From Actinoplanes sp. M2I2 (lineage in GTDB: Bacteria > Actinomycetota > Actinomycetes > Mycobacteriales > Micromonosporaceae), in NCBI RefSeq assembly GCF_023544445.1, contig NZ_JALPVJ010000025.1, forward strand, positions 88,141 through 152,140: a DNA stretch of 64,000 bases. The letters are read 5' to 3'. Both the position numbers and the translations under genes were made by a program. Shown here in pieces: positions 51,003 through 58,394 of the stretch (position 1 is its first letter; every line of letters begins with the position of its first letter). The notes under the pieces are model-generated. The model had not been told where the DNA came from. It saw only the letters and a program-made list of their open reading frames with translations, and did not search any database.

Positions 51003-53465
51003 TCAGGCCGGCCACGCCCAGTCCGCCACCTCGGGCAGGTCGACGCCGTGATCGCGGGTCCACCTGCGAGCCGCGAGCCGGGTGTCGACCATGTCCTGGC
51101 GCAGGCCGGCGGCGCGGGCGCCGAGACCCGGTACGCGATCGATGACGTCCATGACCAGGCGGAACCGGTCGAGGTCGTTGAGCATGACCATGTCGAACGG
51201 CGTCGTGGTGGTGCCCCGCTCCTTGTAGCCGCGCACGTGGATGCCGGAGTGGTTGGCGCGCCGGTAGGTGAGCCGGTGGATCAGCCAGGGGTAGCCGTGG
51301 AACGCGAAGATCACCGGCCGGTCGGCGGTGAACAGGGTGTCGAACTCGCGGTCGGGCAGCCCGTGCGGGTGCTCGGTCTCCGGTTGCAGCCGCATCAGAT
51401 CCACCACGTTGATCACCCGTACGCGCAGGTCGGGCAGCCTTTCCCGGAGAATCGACGCGGCGGCGAGGGTCTCCAGGGTGGGCACGTCACCGGCGCAGGC
51501 CAGGACGACGTCGGGCAGTTCACCGGGCTCGTCGTTGGCGCCGGCCCACTGCCAGATGCCGAGGCCGCGCGCGCAGTGCACGGCCGCCTCCTCGACCGAG
51601 AGCCAGTCGGCCTGCGGTTGCTTGCCGGCGACCACGACGTTGACGTAGTGCCGCGAGCGCAGGCAATGGTCGTACGTCGACAGCAGCGTGTTGCCGTCCG
51701 GCGGGAGATAGACCCGGACGATGCTCGGGTTCTTGTTCATCACCACGTCGAGGAAGCCCGGGTCCTGATGGGTGAAGCCGTTGTGGTCCTGGCGCCACAC
51801 GTGCGACGACAGCAGGTAGTTCAGGCTGGCGATCGGCCTCCGCCACGGCACGTCGGCGCTGGCCTGCAGCCACTTGGCGTGCTGGTTGAACATCGAGTCG
51901 ACGATGTGGATGAACGCCTCGTAGCAGGTGAACAGCCCGTGCCGGCCGGTGAGCAGATAGCCCTCGAGCAGGCCCTGACACATGTGCTCGGACAGCATCT
52001 CGACGACGCGGCCGCGGGGGCCCATCTTCTCGTCGTACGGCCCGATCTCGGCCTGCCAGTCGCGCTCGGTCACGTCGAGGATGTCCTGGAGCCGGTTCGA
52101 GGCCAGCTCGTCCGGCGCGAAGGTCAGGAAGTTCGTCCGGTTCTGATCGACCACATCGCGCAGCCACCCGCCGAGCACCCGGGTGGCCTCGTGCTGCTCG
52201 CGGCCCCGTACGGGAACGTCGACCCCGTAGTCGCGCCAGTCGGGCAGCCGCAGATCCCGCAGGACAGTCCCGCCGTTGGCCACCGGGTTCGCGCTCATCC
52301 GCCGGTCACCGGCCGGCACCGCCCGCAGCAGGTCGGCGATCGGCCGCCCGGCGTCGTCGAACAACTCCTCGGGCCGGTAGGAGCGCATCCACTCCTCGAG
52401 GACCCGGCGGTGCGTGTCGTCGGTGCGTGCCCCCGGCAGCGGCACCTGGTGGGCCCGGAACGTGCCCTCGACCGGCAGACCGTCGACGATCGGCGGGCAG
52501 GTCCATCCCTTGGGCGTCCGCAGGATGATCATCGGCCAGGCCGGTCGCACCGTCTCGTCGCCCGTGCGGGCGGCTCGCTGGATCTCCTCGATCCGGCCGA
52601 GACACGCGTCCAGCGCGGCCGCCATCTGCTGGTGGACGTCGGCCGGATCGTCCCCGGAGACCAGGTGCGGCGTGTAGCCGTAACCCCGCATGAGCTCCAG
52701 CAGCTCGGACTCCGGGATGCGGGCCAGCAGCGTGGGATTCGCGATCTTGTACTGGTTGAGGGCCAGGATCGGCACCACCGCCCCGTCGCGCGCCGGGTTG
52801 ATGAACTTGTTGCCGTGCCAGCTCGTCGCCAGCGGCCCGGTCTCCGCCTCACCGTCGCCGATCACGCAGAAGGCGGTCAGGTCCGGGTTGTCGAGCACCG
52901 CCCCGTACGCGTGCATCAGCGAGTATCCGAGCTCGCCACCCTCGTGGAAGCTGCCCGGCGTCTCCGGCGCGCAGTGGCTGGGCACCCCGCCCGGGTAGGA
53001 GAACTGCGCGAAGAACGCCGCCATGCCCTCCTCGTCGCGCGGGATGTCGCTGTAGAGCTCGGAGTATGTGCCCTCCAGCCAGGCGCAGGCATTCGGGCCG
53101 GGACCGCCATGGCCCGGCCCGGCGATGAAGACGGCGCTCAGCTCGCGCGCGGTGATCTGGCGGTTGGCGTGGGCCCAGACCAGGTTGAGCCCGGGCACAG
53201 TGCCGAAATGCCCGAGCAGGCGTGGTTTGACGTGCTCGGGGGTCAGCGGTTCGCGCAGCAGCGGATTGGATCGCAGGTAGATCTGCCCGACGGCCAGATA
53301 GTTGGCCGCCCGCCACCAGGCGTCGACCAGTTCCAGCTCGGGGCGGTCCAGCGGACCGGAGGCATCCCCCAGGGTGTACGGGGTGGGAGCGACCGACTCG
53401 CCCTTGCCCGAACTCTCGTTGTCGGCTGACGTGTCCCCGCCCATGCTGGCCAACTGCTGTGTCAC
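51003..53465 (-). CDS. xfp: Phosphoketolase (xylulose-5-P / fructose-6-P)
   Basis: 820-residue thiamine-diphosphate enzyme that splits xylulose-5-phosphate (and often fructose-6-phosphate) with phosphate to acetyl-phosphate and glyceraldehyde-3-phosphate (or erythrose-4-phosphate). GPGHGGPG, SYPGGVPSHCAPETPGS, the TPP motif GDGEAETGPLATSWHGNKF and SHVWRQDHNGFTHQDPGF are the family signatures. GGGAGG precedes GTG 53465. No acetate kinase gene is next to it. Confidence 0.97.
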   Translation of the reverse strand: MTQQLASMGGDTSADNESSGKGESVAPTPYTLGDASGPLDRPELELVDAWWRAANYLAVGQIYLRSNPLLREPLTPEHVKPRLLGHFGTVPGLNLVWAHANRQITARELSAVFIAGPGHGGPGPNACAWLEGTYSELYSDIPRDEEGMAAFFAQFSYPGGVPSHCAPETPGSFHEGGELGYSLMHAYGAVLDNPDLTAFCVIGDGEAETGPLATSWHGNKFINPARDGAVVPILALNQYKIANPTLLARIPESELLELMRGYGYTPHLVSGDDPADVHQQMAAALDACLGRIEEIQRAARTGDETVRPAWPMIILRTPKGWTCPPIVDGLPVEGTFRAHQVPLPGARTDDTHRRVLEEWMRSYRPEELFDDAGRPIADLLRAVPAGDRRMSANPVANGGTVLRDLRLPDWRDYGVDVPVRGREQHEATRVLGGWLRDVVDQNRTNFLTFAPDELASNRLQDILDVTERDWQAEIGPYDEKMGPRGRVVEMLSEHMCQGLLEGYLLTGRHGLFTCYEAFIHIVDSMFNQHAKWLQASADVPWRRPIASLNYLLSSHVWRQDHNGFTHQDPGFLDVVMNKNPSIVRVYLPPDGNTLLSTYDHCLRSRHYVNVVVAGKQPQADWLSVEEAAVHCARGLGIWQWAGANDEPGELPDVVLACAGDVPTLETLAAASILRERLPDLRVRVINVVDLMRLQPETEHPHGLPDREFDTLFTADRPVIFAFHGYPWLIHRLTYRRANHSGIHVRGYKERGTTTTPFDMVMLNDLDRFRLVMDVIDRVPGLGARAAGLRQDMVDTRLAARRWTRDHGVDLPEVADWAWPA

Positions 53466-53579
53466 GGCACCTCCCGACCCGGCCGGACAGTCCGGCTCGA
53501 TATCTCCTGTGCCACTTGAGCAGAGATCTAAACCGTCGGGAACCGGCCACTGCCGGATACGCGGGTGCGGGTGCGAACC

Positions 53580-53717
53580 TCAGCCGCGCCGATCAGTCGG
53601 CCGGCCGTCGGCGTCCAGAGTGACCATCTCGCCGTCGATCTCGACGCGGACCTCACCCGTCTCCGGTGGTGGCCCGCTCTGCGCGGTGCCGGGATCGGCG
53701 GTGTTCTCCGGGTGCAT
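53580..53717 (-). CDS. Possible small acidic protein (45 aa)
   Basis: ATG 53715-53717 opens 45 codons ending at 53580. The C-terminal half (EVRVEIDGEMVTLDADGRPTD) has the alternating pattern of a small beta hairpin. No family and only short; the reading frame is open further upstream, so the true start may be earlier. Alternative: not a gene. Confidence 0.4.
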   Translation of the reverse strand: MHPENTADPGTAQSGPPPETGEVRVEIDGEMVTLDADGRPTDRRG

Positions 53718-53863
53718 CAGCACGGCGTCGGTCTTCGTGGTTTTCGGGCGGCTTCCTCGGGCTGGCTCACAACTCTCCTCGGGCTTGTCGGGAGCTGCCG
53801 GTTGCCCACCCGGACGGCCGTCATGCCCGCGCCGGGCGACGGAACCCCGTGCCATGCTGCGCG

Positions 53864-54895
53864 CTACCCGCGCCGGGCCGTGGAACCGCGGGCGACGAGA
53901 GCCAGGTCGAGCGTCGTCTCGCGGGCCGGACCGGGCCGGGCCAGCCGTTCCAGGAGCATCTGCAGGGCCACCTCGCCGGACTCCTCGAGAGGCTGGTCGA
54001 CGGTGGTGAGGTCGAGCGCCTCGGCGAGGTCGCCGCCGTCGAAGCCGACGATGGCCGGGCCGTCCCCCGGCAACGACCCTGGTCCGTGCCCGCCCGCTGC
54101 GACCTGCTGCCACGCGGCGCGGACCGCCGCCGCGAGCAGATCGTCGCTCGCGAAAACAGCGGTGGGCGGGGCCGGGTCGGTCAGCAGATTCAGGGCCTGC
54201 GCCCGGGCCGCGGCGAAGTCGCGAGTCGTCCACACGACGGCGTCCGGGGAGAGCGGATGCCCGGCATCGGCCAGGGCCTGCCGGAAGCCGTCCAACCGGC
54301 GCTGCGCGGGTGAGGCGTACCGGTCGGAACGTTGCGCCTCGCCGAGATAGCCGAACCGCCGGTGGCCGCGTTCCAGCAGGTGCTCGGCGGCGATCCGGCC
54401 ACCGGCGACGTCGTCGGTGTGCACGGAGCTGAGACCGCGGTGGCGTACGTCGATGAGCACGGTCGGCAGGTCGAGGTCGGTCAGCCGCCGGACCACGTCG
54501 TCGTCGAGCGGGAGGCTGCTGATGAGCAGCCCGTCCAGGCGTCCGGTGCGGGGCAGGCTGGACAGCAGCGGCGCCGGGCTCGTCGACGCCGACTCCTGAT
54601 CGAAGGCCACCACCTCGACGGCTGCGCCGCGCGCCGCGCGCAGCACGCCGTTGAGCCGCCGGCTCGCCGCGACGTAGGAGCTGAACGGGCCGATGACACC
54701 GATCCGGCCCACGCCGGTGCGCGCGCGGGCGACCGCCTCGGCCTTGGGGACGAAGCCCAGCTCGTCGGCGGCCCGGAGGACCTTGCGCCGGGTCGGCTCG
54801 CTCACCCTGTCCGGGGCGTTGAGGGCCAGGGAGACGGTGGAGACGCTGACGCCGGCGGCCCGGGCCACATCGCGGATCGTCACGGCACTGCTCAT
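53864..54895 (-). CDS. LacI-family repressor
   Basis: 343 residues: N-terminal LacI helix-turn-helix (TIRDVARAAGVSVSTVSLALNAPDRVS), hinge helix, and a periplasmic-binding-like sensor domain (about 62-335) with FDGGDLAEALDLTTVDQP near the end. Such proteins usually sense sugars. Divergent from the MFS gene, with the palindrome 54910-54923 between them, so it very probably regulates that gene and itself. Confidence 0.93.
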   Translation of the reverse strand: MSSAVTIRDVARAAGVSVSTVSLALNAPDRVSEPTRRKVLRAADELGFVPKAEAVARARTGVGRIGVIGPFSSYVAASRRLNGVLRAARGAAVEVVAFDQESASTSPAPLLSSLPRTGRLDGLLISSLPLDDDVVRRLTDLDLPTVLIDVRHRGLSSVHTDDVAGGRIAAEHLLERGHRRFGYLGEAQRSDRYASPAQRRLDGFRQALADAGHPLSPDAVVWTTRDFAAARAQALNLLTDPAPPTAVFASDDLLAAAVRAAWQQVAAGGHGPGSLPGDGPAIVGFDGGDLAEALDLTTVDQPLEESGEVALQMLLERLARPGPARETTLDLALVARGSTARRG

Positions 54896-54909
54896 CGGGC
54901 TACAGTACG

Positions 54910-54923
54910 TCGAACTGGTTCGA
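54910..54923. promoter_or_regulatory. Operator of the LacI/MFS pair
   Basis: TCGAAC-TG-GTTCGA, a perfect 6-bp inverted repeat with a 2-base centre, in the 63-bp space between the divergent LacI and MFS start codons. It is the size and position expected of a LacI-family operator. Confidence 0.65.
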
Positions 54924-54958
54924 TAAGAACACTCCGGCTGCTGCCCGAGGGAGGATTC

Positions 54959-56149
54959 ATGGCCGAGCCGCGGTCCGGGCTCGGCCTGGCCTTGTGGTCG
55001 TTCGTGGTCAACGGCGCCCTCTACGGCAGCCTGCTGAGCCGCTTCGCGGAGATCGCCGACCGGGTCGGGGCCGGTGAGATCGCCTTCGGGGCGGCGCTCG
55101 GCGCCGGAGCCGTCGGCGGGCTGGCCGGTTCGGTCCTGACCCCCTGGATCGCCCGCCTCCTCGGCACCGGGGGCGCGGTCACGGCGGCCGGCTGCGCGTA
55201 CGCGGTGCTGGCCACGGCCGCCGCCTGGGCGCCGAACCTGCTCCTGCTGGCGACGGCGCTGGTGGTGCTGGGCGTCGTCGACGGCTGCCACGACGTCTCC
55301 ATGAACACCCTGGCGGCGCAGGTCCAGCAGCGCTCCGGAACCTCGGTCATGGGCCGGGTCCATGCCGCCTGGTCGCTGGCGCTCAGCGCCGGCGCCGCGC
55401 TCGGTGCGGGGGCCGCCGCCTTGCCGATGTCTGTCCCCGCGCACGTCAGTATTGTGGCGCTGGCCGCGCTGCTGATCCAGCTCGGTTCCTGGTGGCGGAC
55501 CCGGCGGCTGTTGATCACCCCCGAAGCCGGGCCGGAGCCCCGGCCGCCGGGCACCCCGGCGGGACGACTGCGGCGCGCCCGGTCGGTGCTGATCATGCTC
55601 GCCGCGGCCGCCGTGGCGGCCAGTTACGTGGAGAGTCCCGGGCAGGAGTGGAGCGCCCTGCTCCTCAGCCGCGGCTTCGAGGCGACCGCCGGGCTGGCCG
55701 CCGCCGGACCGCTGGCCTTCTCGGCCGGTCTGCTCGTCACGCGCCTGCTGCTGGATCCGCTCACCCGGCGGCTCAGCGTCATGGTCATCAGCACGACGGC
55801 CGCCGCGACCATCACCGTGAGCATGCTCGGTGGCCTGCTCGTGGCCGCCGCCGACGGTCCGGCCTGGCTCGCCCTCGGCACGCTCGCCGTCGCCGGGGCG
55901 GGCGCCGGCCCGATCTTCCCGCTGCTGTTCGGCGCGGCCGGAACGCTCACCACACGGCACGGGGTGACCGCGGCGGTGACCGCCTCGATAATCTCGACCT
56001 GTTCGCGCACGGGGGGCATCACCGCGCCCGTGCTGGTGGGGGCGCTGACCAGCGTCACGGGACTCGCGACGGTGCTCGCCGTCATGGCCGCCGGAGGCGC
56101 GACCCTGCTGCTCACGCTGCCCCGAGCCGTCCGGCGGGCCGGCGGCTGA
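54959..56149 (+). CDS. MFS transporter
   Basis: 396 residues, 12 membrane helices, with VDGCHDVSMNTLAAQVQQRSG and GRVHAAWSLALSAGAALG in the middle, typical of the YbjJ/fucose-permease-like group. Sugars or related solutes are possible cargo, in line with the divergent LacI regulator. GGGAGGA before ATG 54959-54961. Its end is convergent with the putative RNA copy B. Confidence 0.92.
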   Translation: MAEPRSGLGLALWSFVVNGALYGSLLSRFAEIADRVGAGEIAFGAALGAGAVGGLAGSVLTPWIARLLGTGGAVTAAGCAYAVLATAAAWAPNLLLLATALVVLGVVDGCHDVSMNTLAAQVQQRSGTSVMGRVHAAWSLALSAGAALGAGAAALPMSVPAHVSIVALAALLIQLGSWWRTRRLLITPEAGPEPRPPGTPAGRLRRARSVLIMLAAAAVAASYVESPGQEWSALLLSRGFEATAGLAAAGPLAFSAGLLVTRLLLDPLTRRLSVMVISTTAAATITVSMLGGLLVAAADGPAWLALGTLAVAGAGAGPIFPLLFGAAGTLTTRHGVTAAVTASIISTCSRTGGITAPVLVGALTSVTGLATVLAVMAAGGATLLLTLPRAVRRAGG

Positions 56150-56165
56150 CTGCTGATGAGACAAG

Positions 56166-56194
56166 ACGCCCCGCGTCCGTGGGACGCGGGGCGT
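56166..56194. terminator. Terminator hairpin
   Basis: ACGCCCCGCGTCC / GGACGCGGGGCGT around a 3-base loop; on the minus strand followed by TCTTGTCT. It ends the putative RNA and can also stop transcripts from the MFS gene that ends at 56149. Confidence 0.75.
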
Positions 56195-56310
56195 GACGTT
56201 GGTGCCGGTGTGCAGGTCGCCTCGCGGCGAGTGGCGCTACGCGGCTCCGGCCGAACGGTATTCCGCGAAGGCTTATGTGATGAGGCCCGGGGACACTGGG
56301 CACACCGGCA
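56166..56310 (-). ncRNA. Putative structured small RNA, copy B, with terminator
   Basis: Read on the minus strand, 56310-56203 begins with TGCCGGTGTGC and ends with the complement GCACACCGGCA, an 11-bp closing helix. It matches copy A at 24624 with about 90 percent identity; one position of the closing helix is G-C in A and C-G in B, and the loop TTCA of a hairpin is GCGA here. A 13-bp hairpin (56166-56194) followed by TCTTGTCT ends it. It points away from the lipoprotein gene and toward the MFS gene end, so it is a stand-alone transcript if made. No promoter was identified. Confidence 0.5.
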
Positions 56311-56378
56311 TTGGTTGTAACCGTGCCGTGGGCGCCCCTAATCCCGTGATCGGGTGCACTACGTCACATCCGGTCCGA

Positions 56379-56515
56379 TCAGTTCTCGTCCGGCTCGTTC
56401 TCGTCCGGCTCGTTCTCGTTCTCGTCCGGCTCGTTCTCGTTAGGCTCGTTCTCGTTCTCGTTCGGCTCGTTCTCGTTCCCGTTAGGCTCGTTCTCGTTCT
56501 CGTTCCCGTTCGGCT
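56379..56515. repeat. Short tandem repeat coding the acidic tail
   Basis: Units of 6 bases (TCGTTC-like) and 12-18 bases (containing GGCTCGTTCTCG) are repeated about ten times, in frame with the lipoprotein gene. Such repeats tend to change copy number without breaking the frame because units are multiples of three. Confidence 0.75.
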
Positions 56516-56855
56516 CGGAGCCGTCGCGCGGGGCGCCGCCCGGGTCGTCGACGCCGACGACCGCGCCGCTGCTCCGGTTGATCTCGACGTCGTACTCCCG
56601 GCCGCCCTTGGTGACCTCGACCTGCCACAGTGGCTGGTTCTGCTCGTCATGGGTGCTCACGTTGGTGATCTCGCCGCCCCCGACCCGGTCGAGCGCGATC
56701 TCCCGTGCCCGCGCCTCCGAGACACCGGCGGCCGTGGCGGTGGTCGCGGCCGGCGTGGGCTGGTCCCCGTCGCCGGCATCGGTCTCGGTGTCGCCGCAGC
56801 CGATCAGGAACGCCATCGGGACGGCCACGATCATGGACTTGAGGTGATGGCGCAT
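56379..56855 (-). CDS. PepSY-domain lipoprotein with Asn/Glu/Asp/Pro repeat tail
   Basis: 158 residues. Signal peptide with lipobox FLIGC (Cys at about residue 20), a linker, and a PepSY domain (REIALDRVGGGEITNVS, then WQVEVTKGGREYDVEIN) at about 45-105. The last about 45 residues are a simple repeat of EPNEN/EPDEN/NGNEN units, very acidic and surely unfolded, coded by a matching short DNA repeat (56379-56515). PepSY domains are thought to inhibit peptidases or bind ions outside the cell. GAGG precedes ATG 56853-56855. Confidence 0.88.
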   Translation of the reverse strand: MRHHLKSMIVAVPMAFLIGCGDTETDAGDGDQPTPAATTATAAGVSEARAREIALDRVGGGEITNVSTHDEQNQPLWQVEVTKGGREYDVEINRSSGAVVGVDDPGGAPRDGSEPNGNENENEPNGNENEPNENENEPNENEPDENENEPDENEPDEN

Positions 56856-57087
56856 GTCGATCCTCACGGTCGGGGTTTCAGACGCCGGACGGCAAGGTCT
56901 CGGGCCACGCACGTCCGTGGCCCGAACCGCGTACCCCGCTGATCGCGCGATATGTCCAGCCTGTCGCCGGCTGTGGTGGAGCGCCGGGGAAGGCGGCGGG
57001 TGAAGATCCGGGGACTGTGCAGCCTCAACCTGGGTAGGCCCGCCCGGACGAAGCGCGATCGCGCAACAGTGAGCGGAAGGAGATCCT

Positions 57088-57330
57088 GTGGCTACGGGAG
57101 AAACCGGGTTCGACGACGTGACGTTCGATCTCATCTCGGTGCAGTACCACTCACTCAAAGCCGGGCACGACTACGGCCAGTACGTCCGGGACGCCAAGAA
57201 TGCCGGCCAGGACGACATCGCGTCCTTCTTCGAGCAGGTCATGGCCGAGGACTCCGCGCGGGCTCACAAGTGCCACGAGTTCCTGGCCCGGCTCGGCGGC
57301 ACGGACAACACCAGCCCCCAGAACGGCTGA
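57088..57330 (+). CDS. Small conserved helical protein of unknown function
   Basis: 80 residues, mostly helical: FDLISVQYHSLKAGHDYGQYVRDAKNAG then DDIASFFEQVMAEDSARAHKCHEFL. Pattern of His and Glu/Asp in two helices recalls half of a ferritin-like bundle, which is a guess. I recall similar small proteins in many actinobacteria without a known role. Start GTG 57088 has the strong GGAAGGAG ribosome-binding site. Confidence 0.75.
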   Translation: MATGETGFDDVTFDLISVQYHSLKAGHDYGQYVRDAKNAGQDDIASFFEQVMAEDSARAHKCHEFLARLGGTDNTSPQNG

Positions 57331-57480
57331 TCATCCGACGACTCCCGCGGGCTCATCACCCGGCCCGCGGGAGTCGGAGGTCACCCGGACCGCGTCCGCG
57401 CGAACGGCGATCGTCCGCGTATAGGTTCGCGCCGACCGGGTATCCGCGGGTCAACGATCGCCGAACGGGGAGATGGAGCC

Positions 57481-58224
57481 ATGTCGACGTCGCCGCACCC
57501 GGAACAGGTCCTGCCCGGGCGTCACGGTCCGCTGGCCGAAGCCATCATTGCCCTGGCCGAGACTCCGGACAATGCCCCGGACATCGAAGAACGCCTTGCC
57601 ACGATCGCCGCCTTGGCCGCCGACCGGGTCGCTGCGGCCGACTACGCGTCGATCACGACTCTGTCCGGGCCCGAATACACCACGGTCGCGCCCACGAGCG
57701 ACATCGCCCTCGCGGTCGACGAGGCGCAGTTCGCCGATCGGGCCGGCCCGTGCCTGCAGGCGCTGGAGACCGGCGAACCGGTCGGGGTGCCCGACATCGC
57801 GGCGACGACGATGGACTGGCCCGGCTTCCACGAGGTGGCGCCCGCTCTCGGCCTGCGGGCCTCGGTCTCGGTCCCGCTCTACAACGGACGCGGCACGACG
57901 ATCGCCGTGCTGAACCTGTACGGCCGCGACGACGCGGCGATGGCCCCGCTGATCGGCGCCATGGCGGAACTGTATGCCACCAGCCGTGAACTCGATCTCC
58001 ACACCGGCAGCCCCCCGGTGTCCGACCCCGGCGCCGAGGAACTGCTCGCCGGGTACGCCGGCGCGCTGTCCGTGCGGGCCGCCATCCAGCTTGCCCTGGA
58101 CATCCTGGCCGGCAGCACCGCCGGCCGCACCGACAAGGCCTACGCCGAGCTGTGCCGGCGAGCCGCGGAGAACGGAACCTCGCTCGGCGTTGCCGCGGCC
58201 GGGGTTCTGAAGCGGTTCTTGTAA
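57481..58224 (+). CDS. GAF-ANTAR regulator with divergent ANTAR domain
   Basis: 247 residues: GAF domain at about 25-170 (RAGPCLQALETGEPVGVPDI, SVSVPLYNGRGTTIAVLNLYGR) and a C-terminal segment (RAAIQLALDILAGSTAGRTDKAYAELCRRAAENG) with the spacing of an ANTAR domain but few of its consensus residues. It probably senses a small ligand and may still bind RNA. The first gene is the similar protein at 20167. ATG 57481 start. Confidence 0.85.
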   Translation: MSTSPHPEQVLPGRHGPLAEAIIALAETPDNAPDIEERLATIAALAADRVAAADYASITTLSGPEYTTVAPTSDIALAVDEAQFADRAGPCLQALETGEPVGVPDIAATTMDWPGFHEVAPALGLRASVSVPLYNGRGTTIAVLNLYGRDDAAMAPLIGAMAELYATSRELDLHTGSPPVSDPGAEELLAGYAGALSVRAAIQLALDILAGSTAGRTDKAYAELCRRAAENGTSLGVAAAGVLKRFL

Positions 58225-58394
58225 CCGGGCGCGCTGCTCCCCCGGTATCGCCCGGTGATGGGTTCAAGCGACCGGACCTGCGTCCGGCGTACTGCGATCT
58301 TCGTATCGGAAGCCTGCACCTGCACGACGACGCGACCGTGGCCCGGCCGAGAGGCTGTGGGCAACGTTCGAATGAACACAGGGAGTGTCGCGTC

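Noticed and set aside
51048..53429. 793-codon open frame on the plus strand
   Set aside because: Antisense to phosphoketolase; composition is Arg/Gly/Val/Asp-rich without any recognisable domain.
54896..56164. Upstream extension of the LacI frame opposite the MFS gene
   Set aside because: The LacI protein has a proper start at 54895 and the extension is low-complexity antisense sequence of the MFS gene.
56379..56515. CRISPR-like array
   Set aside because: The repeats are contiguous 6-18 base units without unique spacers and code in frame for the lipoprotein tail; no cas genes are near.
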